52,418 bases of DNA from Eudoraea sp. (GTDB lineage: Bacteria; Bacteroidota; Bacteroidia; Flavobacteriales; Flavobacteriaceae), in assembly GCA_024639765.1 (NCBI GenBank), contig JAHEHU010000009.1, forward strand, positions 1 through 52,418. Direction: 5' to 3'. The notes below the pieces were generated by a model, which was not told the origin of the DNA, did no database searches, and saw only the letters and a program-made list of their open reading frames with translations. A program made the position numbers and the translations under genes. Position 1 is the first letter of the stretch. Every line of letters begins with the position of its first letter. Shown one piece after another: positions 8,782 to 15,620 of the stretch.

Positions 8782-10056
8782 TCAATTATAAAACTTTTTA
8801 AAAATAACACAAGCATTTACATCTCCAAAGCCAAAACTGGCTTTTGCTACAACATCAGGTGCCCTAGTTAAGGTCTGTTGAAGCACCCTGGAAGGATCAA
8901 TGATCCGGGAAATCTCAGGATGCAGGTCTTCACAATTGGCATTACCGTATATCTGACCATTTGAGATCTGCAGCACCGTACCAACACATTCTATACTTCC
9001 TGCGGCTGCCAAACAATGTCCCAGCAGGCCTTTAAAGGAATTGATATAAGGAAAATCTTTTCCATCCCTGCCCAATGCCCTGCTCCAGTTTTCAATTTCT
9101 ACCATATCTTTTGATGTGGCGGTTAAATGCCCGTTGATGGCGTCTATCTCTTCTGATGAAACCTTACTTTGTTTTAACGCCTCCTGAATACATCGCTGAA
9201 CAGCTTCGCTATTAGGCGCTGTCATGGTGCCACCAGAACGCTGCCCCCCACTATTTACGGATCCTCCCATCACTTCTGCATAAATCGGGGCTTTACGAGC
9301 CAATGCGCTTTCCAATGATTCCAGCACCATAGCTCCTGCTCCACTACCCGGCACAAAACCTGCTGCGGTAGCACTCATGGGTCTACTTGCCATTGTTGGT
9401 GAATCATTGTAATTTCTGGGTAAGATCCTCATGGCATCAAAACCTCCCCATACATAGGGTCCACTATCACTACAACTCCCTGTTATTATTCTAACGGCCT
9501 TGCCAGCAGCAATTCTGTCATACGCCATCAAAACTCCTTCCGTTCCGGTTGTGCAGGCAGAAGAGTTGGTGGTAACCTGGTTGCCACATCCTAAAATTCC
9601 GCCCAAATAGGCGCTAATTCCACTAGCCATGGTTTGTAATACAGATGTGCTTCCCAGGCGTTTAGTCTTCCCCTCGTCAATAAGATATATGGCCTCTCTT
9701 AGCTTATCAATACCTAAGATCCCTGTGCCAAAAATGACACCACTATCCCAATCGGTCTTTTCTTTATCTGTAGGTAGCAAGCCGGCATCATTCCAGGCAT
9801 CTACCCCGGCGATAACACCATAAACAAGTCCGGATGCGTTTAGTCCGCGCTGCTGCAGAGGCGTAAAGTATTTATTTAAGTGATCTTGTGTAATTAATGG
9901 TTTTCCTGCTATTTGACATCCAAAATTTAATTCTTTAAGTTGAGCGTGAAATTGTATTCCACTTACCTTTTTATCCAAAGCATTGGAAAAAGAAATGCTA
10001 TTTAAAGCATTAGGGGCACATACGCCCAATCCTGTTATAACTACTCGGTTAGGCAT
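8782..10056 (-). CDS. Beta-ketoacyl-ACP synthase (FabF-like)
   Basis: 424 residues. It has the condensing-enzyme catalytic triad: Cys168 in TTNSSACTTG, His310 in INGHLTAT and His347 in FKGLLGHCLAAAG (with Lys342). GFGDVNACVIF near the C terminus matches the usual GFGGxNA motif. It should catalyse decarboxylative Claisen condensation of acyl groups with malonyl-ACP. The start overlaps the dehydratase stop by eight nt and the stop is three nt before the ACP gene, so the three are translationally coupled. In context it is probably an elongating ketosynthase making the acyl starter for the type III PKS; a role downstream of the PKS is an alternative. The NGH-L-TAT variation from the usual HGTGT suggests a specialised, not housekeeping, FabF. 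Confidence 0.88.
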   Translation of the reverse strand: MPNRVVITGLGVCAPNALNSISFSNALDKKVSGIQFHAQLKELNFGCQIAGKPLITQDHLNKYFTPLQQRGLNASGLVYGVIAGVDAWNDAGLLPTDKEKTDWDSGVIFGTGILGIDKLREAIYLIDEGKTKRLGSTSVLQTMASGISAYLGGILGCGNQVTTNSSACTTGTEGVLMAYDRIAAGKAVRIITGSCSDSGPYVWGGFDAMRILPRNYNDSPTMASRPMSATAAGFVPGSGAGAMVLESLESALARKAPIYAEVMGGSVNSGGQRSGGTMTAPNSEAVQRCIQEALKQSKVSSEEIDAINGHLTATSKDMVEIENWSRALGRDGKDFPYINSFKGLLGHCLAAAGSIECVGTVLQISNGQIYGNANCEDLHPEISRIIDPSRVLQQTLTRAPDVVAKASFGFGDVNACVIFKKFYN

Positions 10057-10504
10057 TTTCTTTCACATTAAACATCCCGGAAATGGTCCCTTTACAAACA
10101 ACTTCATTCTGACTGTTATACATGGTTACCTTACATTTTAATTTAGAAAAACGAAAATAGCTTTTCTCAGAGATCACTCTAACCTTTTCATTAGGATACA
10201 CGGCTTTACGAAACTCCATTTGCATACTGCTCATGGCAATCTGAATATTACTGGTTTCAACGATCTTATCCCTGCCCAGCAAATAGATCCCCAGGCAAAC
10301 AAGGCCTATCTGGGCGCAACACTCAGTTAGGATAACCCCCGGGGTTACAGGGTGCTCTTTAAAATGACCTTTATAAAAAGGGAGACTTTCTTTAAAAACA
10401 AAGGAGCCTTCAACGCCCTCATCAGATACATTTGTTAATGTATCTACAAATAAAAAAGGATCACTGTAGGGTAGTTTCTTAAGGATATCATCAATATTTT
10501 TCAT
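10049..10504 (-). CDS. FabZ-like 3-hydroxyacyl-ACP dehydratase
   Basis: 151 residues with the hotdog-fold dehydratase signature GHFKEHPVTPGVILTECCAQ (46-65), providing His47 and Glu61 as the expected catalytic pair. It should remove water from 3-hydroxyacyl-ACP to give trans-2-enoyl-ACP. Its ATG overlaps the stop of the SDR gene in an ATGA arrangement, and its own end overlaps the ketosynthase start by eight nt. The group of SDR, dehydratase, ketosynthase and ACP resembles a compact type II fatty-acid-synthase module; a dedicated ketoreductase is missing and would have to be borrowed from primary metabolism. Confidence 0.88.
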   Translation of the reverse strand: MKNIDDILKKLPYSDPFLFVDTLTNVSDEGVEGSFVFKESLPFYKGHFKEHPVTPGVILTECCAQIGLVCLGIYLLGRDKIVETSNIQIAMSSMQMEFRKAVYPNEKVRVISEKSYFRFSKLKCKVTMYNSQNEVVCKGTISGMFNVKENA

Positions 10505-11292
10505 GTTAAACTCTCCCCTCCATCAGCCTTTATGATTGTACCTGTGATCCATTTTGCCTCATCCATACTTAACAGAAAAACGGTATTCGCAATGTCTTCT
10601 GGCAAAGTAATACGGCCTGAAGGATTTCTTTTTAACGCATTTTCCTTTATTAGATCGCTGTTGGGGATCATAGAAAAAGAACTGGTTTCTGTTACTCCGG
10701 CTTGTATACAATTGGCCTTTACTCCCTCAGATGCCAATTCAAGGGCAATGCTGCGTGTAAGCGCCTCAAGGGTTGCCTTTGCTGCAGCGACGGCTGCGTA
10801 CCCTGGTATTACTTTCTTATTCCCTTCACTGGTAAAGGAAATTACCCTCATGTCTTTATCATGTAACCCTTCATTCAGGATCTCCATAACCCATTCGTAT
10901 AAGCTCAGTGCCATAGATCTAATGGTGATCTCCATATCCTGCGCCGATAAACTACCTTCAGAATTGGCCAACATGGGTTTCAAACTGCCTTTGGCAATAC
11001 TGTGTATCAAAACCTTTATGGTATCTCCTTCTTCCATCAACCCTTTAAGCTTATTCAGCACTTCTTTCCTCCGCTCAGGATTTAAGGCATCCATATTTAC
11101 CGAATAGAAATCAATGGCATCTGCTTTTATTTTGCGAAAACTTTGCTCAATGGTCACCATATCTGCCCGCCTATCACGATGAACAATACAGATAGCATAT
11201 CCATGCTTTGCCATTTTTTGCGCCGTTGCCAGGCCCAATCCACGACTTCCTCCCAGGATAAGCACCCAATGTTTTTTACTTTTTACAGACAT
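10501..11292 (-). CDS. Short-chain dehydrogenase, enoyl-ACP reductase type
   Basis: 263 residues. The Rossmann nucleotide motif is GGSRGLG (14-20). The active-site pattern is Tyr165 and Lys172 in GYAAVAAAKATLEAL, a Y-x6-K spacing that is diagnostic of FabI/FabL-type enoyl-ACP reductases and not of the Y-x3-K ketoreductases. INNV-type residues are replaced by LIHSIAKGSL, again like FabI (HSIA). It is therefore expected to reduce trans-2-enoyl-ACP with NAD(P)H, though assignment rests on the motif alone. The ATG at 11292 follows a 58-nt gap after the type III PKS gene, the largest gap inside the operon. Confidence 0.82.
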   Translation of the reverse strand: MSVKSKKHWVLILGGSRGLGLATAQKMAKHGYAICIVHRDRRADMVTIEQSFRKIKADAIDFYSVNMDALNPERRKEVLNKLKGLMEEGDTIKVLIHSIAKGSLKPMLANSEGSLSAQDMEITIRSMALSLYEWVMEILNEGLHDKDMRVISFTSEGNKKVIPGYAAVAAAKATLEALTRSIALELASEGVKANCIQAGVTETSSFSMIPNSDLIKENALKRNPSGRITLPEDIANTVFLLSMDEAKWITGTIIKADGGESLT

Positions 11293-11350
11293 CCGTTTAA
11301 TTATTCTCTATATGTATAAAAATACTTTAAATTGATCTCTATTAGTTCTT

Positions 11351-12406
11351 TTACCATTCCAATAAGACTCTTTGAGCTGAAAACCCTGGCCCAAAACTCA
11401 GAATGAGCCCTTGCTCTCCCGAGGGAATCTCTTTATCCATAAACCGCTCCAATACATATAAAACGGTAGCACTGCTCATGTTGCCATAAAGCCTCAAGGT
11501 CTCTCTGGTGTCATCAATATTCTTCCCTAAATCTCCGAAAAGATCCTCAACGGTCTGCACTATCTTACGCCCCCCGGGATGGAAAATAAGATGATGAACC
11601 TTATCCATGGAACTCTGATGCTTTTGAAGAAAAGGATAGACAATATCGGGGAAATGCTCTGAAATGGTCTCAGGAACCTTGGGATCCAGGATCATTTTCA
11701 GGCCTGTATTTACAAGGTCAAAGCCCATCAAATGTGTAGCATCTTTAAAATGATACATTTCCTCCCCTACTATTACGGGTCCGGCAGCTTGCTCTTCAGA
11801 TGAAAGTAATACACAGGCTGCCCCGTCCCCAAAAATGGCTGCACTTACCATATTGGCCATGGAAAAATCATTTAGTTGAAAAGTAGCTGTTGGGCTCTCA
11901 ACGGCAATCACTGCTGCCCTTTTACCCGGATTAGAACGCAAAAAATTACTTGCATAGATCATTCCTGAAACACCAGCCGCACATCCCATCTCGGTTACGG
12001 GTAAACGAACAACATCTTGCCGTAAACCCAGATCATTAATGATATAGGCATCCAGCGACGGGATCATGATGCCTGTACAACTTACAGTAATTATATAGTC
12101 TAAACTTTCAGGGGTCCACTGATTCTTCTTAAGAGCTTTATTAAGTACTGCTGTCCCCAATTTTTTTATTTCACGTACATAGATCGCATTCTTTTGCTCA
12201 AAAGTAGTGGCGGTAAAAACCTCTTCGGGGTCCATTATGCCATATCTGCGATCTACACCTGCTCCTTCAAAGATCTTGATGACCTTTCGCCTAAATCGAT
12301 CACTCTGAGCTGATAACCAAACGTCTACAAGTGGTAGGATATCCTTGGTGTCTCTGTAGTACTCCGGGAGTTCTTTGGCAACGGAAACAACATGTACTTC
12401 ATTCAT
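11351..12406 (-). CDS. Type III polyketide synthase (chalcone/alkylresorcinol synthase family)
   Basis: 351 residues, typical for a bacterial type III PKS. The thiolase-fold triad is complete: Cys142 in VTEMGCAAGV, His276 in LIFHPGGRKIV and Asn309 in LYGNMSSATVL; the closing GFGPG-like loop reads LSFGPGFSAQ. Such enzymes extend an acyl-CoA or acyl-ACP starter with malonyl-CoA two to four times and cyclise the product to a resorcinol, pyrone, phloroglucinol or naphthol. The neighbours (methyltransferase and flavoprotein upstream, fatty-acid-synthase-like module downstream) favour a long-chain starter and a later methylated, hydroxylated phenolic lipid. This is inference by comparison with the Streptomyces srsABC arrangement; the actual product is unknown. 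Confidence 0.92.
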   Translation of the reverse strand: MNEVHVVSVAKELPEYYRDTKDILPLVDVWLSAQSDRFRRKVIKIFEGAGVDRRYGIMDPEEVFTATTFEQKNAIYVREIKKLGTAVLNKALKKNQWTPESLDYIITVSCTGIMIPSLDAYIINDLGLRQDVVRLPVTEMGCAAGVSGMIYASNFLRSNPGKRAAVIAVESPTATFQLNDFSMANMVSAAIFGDGAACVLLSSEEQAAGPVIVGEEMYHFKDATHLMGFDLVNTGLKMILDPKVPETISEHFPDIVYPFLQKHQSSMDKVHHLIFHPGGRKIVQTVEDLFGDLGKNIDDTRETLRLYGNMSSATVLYVLERFMDKEIPSGEQGLILSFGPGFSAQRVLLEW

Positions 12407-12412
12407 AACAAT

Positions 12413-13126
12413 CTATCTATTTGGGTGCGTTAGGATCCATTCATATCTAAAGGCCCACCTCCATCGAACTGTATAATCCATATCAGGGACTGCTTTGGAA
12501 AAAACATGAAAGTCATTTTCTGAAAAACCACTTTTAATAGAGACCAATCCGTCATGTTTGGCAATGACAGTCTTCATAAACATACGGCTGAATATCCTAA
12601 AAAGGGCAAAACTAATTTTATTTCGGTCCAGATCATTTACAACGACCCCAATTTTTGTCAATAAGACGAATTTTTTTACAAAAGCATCTATCTGTTCCCG
12701 GGAAAAATGATGTAAGGTCAGTGTACACAGTAGTATGTCACAATTATATTCTTCCGGATCTAAAGAAAGAACATCCTGCGAAATAAACCTGATATTGTCA
12801 TAATAATGACTAGATTCTTTGGCGATGTTGATCGATTTCTCATTTAGATCTAAACCTATTAGTACTGTTCTGATACCTTTGGCCTTGCAGTGATCTGCTA
12901 CTGTCCTCAACATACTTCCGTCACCACACCCCATATCAATTATGGTATAACTTTCCCTGGGGTATTTTTCAAAAATAGTATCCAGGGCTTTTAAAGTGAT
13001 CTTAGCTCCCCCCAGCCATTTATTAGCTAGTGTAATATCCTTTAGAACAGACCTGATCTGGTCTTCACTTAAACTCAGATCATCCATTAATTCATTATCG
13101 GTACTTCGCTGCTTAAAACGGATCAT
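12413..13126 (-). CDS. Class I SAM-dependent methyltransferase
   Basis: 237 residues with the SAM-binding motif I IIDMGCGDGSML (62-73), an acidic motif II residue in LIGLDLNEKSI and post-motif LLCTLTLHHFS. It probably methylates the aromatic product of the adjacent type III PKS, on oxygen or carbon; which cannot be told. Its ATG overlaps the flavoprotein gene's TGA (ATGA) and its stop is six nt before the PKS start, so the three are tightly coupled. The C-terminal half (RIFSRMFMKTVIAKHDG and following) resembles the lipid-substrate-type methyltransferases often seen next to bacterial type III PKS genes. Confidence 0.85.
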   Translation of the reverse strand: MIRFKQRSTDNELMDDLSLSEDQIRSVLKDITLANKWLGGAKITLKALDTIFEKYPRESYTIIDMGCGDGSMLRTVADHCKAKGIRTVLIGLDLNEKSINIAKESSHYYDNIRFISQDVLSLDPEEYNCDILLCTLTLHHFSREQIDAFVKKFVLLTKIGVVVNDLDRNKISFALFRIFSRMFMKTVIAKHDGLVSIKSGFSENDFHVFSKAVPDMDYTVRWRWAFRYEWILTHPNR

Positions 13127-14259
13127 ACTTTTATTGGTTTTCCATGCGTTTTCCGAATGATACGCCTAAGCATTCCCTTGGATAGCGTGGCCATGGAGAA
13201 AAGCATATTGCCGGTTTTAGGAGACATTAGGAGCTTTTGAAGACGCCTTCCTGTTCTTATCCTCTTCCCAAAAAAATACTGCCATAATAGAGCATACTCT
13301 TTTTCTATCGTATTGCGCTCCATTTGTCCTTCTTTTAAATATACATGTATGAGTTCTGAAGCTATTTTAGCGCTATGGATGGCCATGGCCATTCCGTTAC
13401 CACATAAGGGGTGAATAAGTCCGGCAGAATCCCCACACATTATGATATGGTCCTCAACAGGATCTTTCTCCTCGAAGGAAATTTGAGCAATGCTCAGGGG
13501 TTTTTTGAATTCCATGGTGGCTTTACTTAAAAAGTTCGCCAAATACGGATTCTGTGCAACCACCAACTCATTGAATTCATCAATATTTTGTCTTTTTTGA
13601 AAGCTTTCATAGGTCACCAAATAACAAAAATTAACTGCTCCGGTCTCCGTTTTGGACAATCCTCCATACCCCCCTTTAAAACTGTGAAGACCTACAAGAT
13701 GATCCGGAAATTCGTCCCATTTATAATGTGCCTTCACCCCAAGCCAGGGAGATTTTTTAGCAAAAAAGTTCCGAGATAGTGTCTTATCCAGATTAGATCG
13801 TTTTCCAAATGCGCCAATGGTAAAGGGCGCCTTAAATTCTTGACCGTGATTATTTCTTATTGTAAATGTGTCTTCTCTAAACTCAATGCTCTCTGCTGTA
13901 CAGAAAACAAACTCCACACCAAGGGCAATGGCCCTTTTATACAGGCAATTATCAAGCGCATAACGACTAATTCCTTTCGCTCCCAATGGTAAGGAGAGCT
14001 GAAGTGAACGTCCTTTTTGTGTACTGAATTCCAGGGTGTTGATCTCTATGGTAGTTGGTAATTCTATGCCCAGAAATTGAAGGTAAGGTACCACTTCATT
14101 AGATAGGTATTCACCACATACCTTGTGATGAGGATACCTTTCTTTTTCAAGTACCAGTATGCGATGGTGTTCTTTGCGTAAATGAATGGCTGCCGTTAAT
14201 CCGGCCAGTCCTCCCCCAATAATGATAACATCATATACAGTCACTAGGGAAAGATACAT
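13123..14259 (-). CDS. FAD-dependent oxidoreductase / hydroxylase (geranylgeranyl-reductase-like)
   Basis: 378 residues from the ATG at 14259. A longer frame from a TTG at 14271 would run into the preceding terminator hairpin, so it is rejected; a GTG at 14244 (giving MTVYDVIIIGGG) is a credible alternative. N-terminal FAD dinucleotide motif DVIIIGGGLAGLTAA, then ERYPHHKVCGEYLS, and the second FAD motif IIMCGDSAGLIHPLCGNGM, typical of the group containing geranylgeranyl reductases and aromatic-ring monooxygenases. In the operon it is the first gene, overlapping the methyltransferase by four nt. A likely job is hydroxylation of the phenolic product toward a quinone, as SrsC does for SrsA products; reduction of a double bond is the main alternative. 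Confidence 0.85.
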   Translation of the reverse strand: MYLSLVTVYDVIIIGGGLAGLTAAIHLRKEHHRILVLEKERYPHHKVCGEYLSNEVVPYLQFLGIELPTTIEINTLEFSTQKGRSLQLSLPLGAKGISRYALDNCLYKRAIALGVEFVFCTAESIEFREDTFTIRNNHGQEFKAPFTIGAFGKRSNLDKTLSRNFFAKKSPWLGVKAHYKWDEFPDHLVGLHSFKGGYGGLSKTETGAVNFCYLVTYESFQKRQNIDEFNELVVAQNPYLANFLSKATMEFKKPLSIAQISFEEKDPVEDHIIMCGDSAGLIHPLCGNGMAMAIHSAKIASELIHVYLKEGQMERNTIEKEYALLWQYFFGKRIRTGRRLQKLLMSPKTGNMLFSMATLSKGMLRRIIRKTHGKPIKV

Positions 14260-14272
14260 ATTTCCACACAAA

Positions 14273-14300
14273 AAAAACCCGACATAATTGTCGGGTTTTT
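14273..14300 (-). terminator. Strong intrinsic terminator after the OmpA-like gene
   Basis: Perfect 12-bp inverted repeat AAAAACCCGACA / TGTCGGGTTTTT around a TAAT loop. Read on the minus strand it lies 20 nt past the OmpA-like stop codon and ends in a run of seven T. It finishes only about 13 nt before the ATG of the flavoprotein gene that opens the PKS operon. Confidence 0.88.
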
Positions 14301-14319
14301 GCTTTAGAAACAGTACGAA

Positions 14320-15012
14320 TTAACCTTTTGTTTTCTGGATCGCTTCCTGTTTTAATTCCTCGCTTGCAATGATCCCCAGTTCAACACGTCGGTTCCTAGA
14401 TTTACCTTCCGTTGTGGTGTTGTCAGCTACAGGTTGGGCTTCCCCATACCATTTAGTTGTGAATCGGCTACTATCTATTCCCTGGCTAATCAGGTAATTC
14501 GTAACAGATTCTGCTCTTAATTTTGACAGCCCTAAATTATACTCATCAGACCCTGCACTATCGGTATGACCTTCAACAAGGATGACAGTTTTGGGATATT
14601 CCTTAAAAATACCGGCCAGTTTATTTAAGGTTTCTACTGAAGTACCTTTAATATTAGATTTGTTCGTGTCAAAATACACACCTGCTCCTTCATTAAATGT
14701 TACATTGATTCCTTCTCCAACACGAGTTACCTCTGCACCAGGAATCTCTTCTTCTATTCGTTCTGCCTGGCGATCCATTCTATTTCCAATATATCCACCG
14801 GCAACACCTCCTACTACACCTCCAATAATAGCTCCTAATACTGTATTTCCCTTACCAACGTTGTTTCCAATGACCCCGCCTATTACAGCTCCTCCCGTTG
14901 TCCCTATTACAGCGCCTTTCTGGGTGTTATTGGCATTTTTTACCGCATTACATCCTAAACCAACGCTTGCGATCAATACCAGTAGTCCTACTTTTTTTAA
15001 CATCTTTTTCAT
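14320..15012 (-). CDS. OmpA-family lipoprotein with glycine-zipper region
   Basis: 230 residues. A lipoprotein signal ends at Cys21 (IASVGLGC). Residues 33-80 form glycine-zipper segments (GAVIGTTGGAVIGGVIGNNV, GAIIGGVVGGVAGGYIGN) that could insert in or pack against the membrane. The C-terminal OmpA-like peptidoglycan-binding domain starts near residue 110, with FDTNKSNI, LVEGHTDSAGSDEYN, LSKLRAESV and SRNRRVEL. It should tether the outer membrane to peptidoglycan. Its start is two nt after the lipocalin gene stop, so the two are cotranscribed, and a strong terminator follows. Confidence 0.92.
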   Translation of the reverse strand: MKKMLKKVGLLVLIASVGLGCNAVKNANNTQKGAVIGTTGGAVIGGVIGNNVGKGNTVLGAIIGGVVGGVAGGYIGNRMDRQAERIEEEIPGAEVTRVGEGINVTFNEGAGVYFDTNKSNIKGTSVETLNKLAGIFKEYPKTVILVEGHTDSAGSDEYNLGLSKLRAESVTNYLISQGIDSSRFTTKWYGEAQPVADNTTTEGKSRNRRVELGIIASEELKQEAIQKTKG

Positions 15013-15014
15013 TT

Positions 15015-15494
15015 TTAATTTTTAGTAAATTCATAAACGATGGTGACCGTTTGAGCGTCTACCATCACATTCGATTTTAAGATCATTTCATTGGAAGTGA
15101 GAGAAGCGATATTCAACCTATATCCCAATCCACCAGAAATATCATTACGTTTCTCATCAATAAATTTGAACTGCAACTGATTGGTATAATTGGCAGGGTT
15201 GCTTACTACAGACCAGCGTATAAACCGATCACCTCCTTCGCACAAGGAACCTTGTTTAATAGTATAACGCCCGGTGCTATTATTGTCTCTGAAGAACCAG
15301 TTGCTGTCTTCGAAACAAATGGCACTTGCATCGTTAAAAACTACAGCCTTGAACATCCCCTGGGTATTCTCAAAACGAACGTCATTTAATGTCCAGGTAC
15401 CGCTTATAAGATTTCGTTGATCCCGTACCTCCTTGGTAACACCACACGAGGAGACAAGAATAACAATCGAAATAAAAATTAATTTTTTAATCAT
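15015..15494 (-). CDS. Lipocalin-like lipoprotein
   Basis: 159 residues with a short lipoprotein signal (MIKKLIFISIVILVSSC, Cys17). After the linker, LISGTWTLNDV (29-39) is the GxW strand at the start of a lipocalin fold, followed by alternating strands including FFRDNNSTGRYTI, FIRWSVVS and LQFKFIDEKRND. Members of this Bacteroidota lipocalin-like group are lipid-anchored in the envelope, probably facing the periplasm, and bind unknown small hydrophobic ligands. It is the first gene of a two-gene operon with the OmpA-like lipoprotein. Confidence 0.8.
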   Translation of the reverse strand: MIKKLIFISIVILVSSCGVTKEVRDQRNLISGTWTLNDVRFENTQGMFKAVVFNDASAICFEDSNWFFRDNNSTGRYTIKQGSLCEGGDRFIRWSVVSNPANYTNQLQFKFIDEKRNDISGGLGYRLNIASLTSNEMILKSNVMVDAQTVTIVYEFTKN

Positions 15495-15532
15495 GTTTCT
15501 GTTATTTAGATTTCGACTTTATATACGTTTAA

Positions 15533-15552
15533 AAAACAGCTATAGTTGTTTT
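15533..15552 (-). terminator. Possible terminator after the E1 fusion gene
   Basis: AAAACAGC / GTTGTTTT (one G-U wobble) flanks a TATA loop; on the minus strand the hairpin ends in six T. It lies about 68 nt beyond the stop of the E1 gene and in front of the lipocalin gene. The stem is AT-rich, so strength is doubtful. Confidence 0.35.
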
Positions 15553-15620
15553 CAGGGCAATACTTTTTGAAAATTATAAAATAGTCCTGTTTTTGAAGAG
15601 TTCCACGCTTTAACGTGCGG

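Noticed and set aside
10532-11107. 191-codon open frame on the plus strand, opposite the SDR gene
   Set aside because: The minus-strand SDR has full family motifs; the plus-strand product has no recognisable domain and is a complement-strand shadow.
14259-14271. TTG start at 14271 for the flavoprotein
   Set aside because: It would begin in the terminator's T-run; the ATG at 14259 or GTG at 14244 is more plausible.
14582-15025. 147-codon plus-strand frame rich in Pro, Ile and Thr, opposite the OmpA-like gene
   Set aside because: It is the antisense of the glycine-zipper and OmpA coding sequence; the composition follows from the Gly-rich codons on the other strand.
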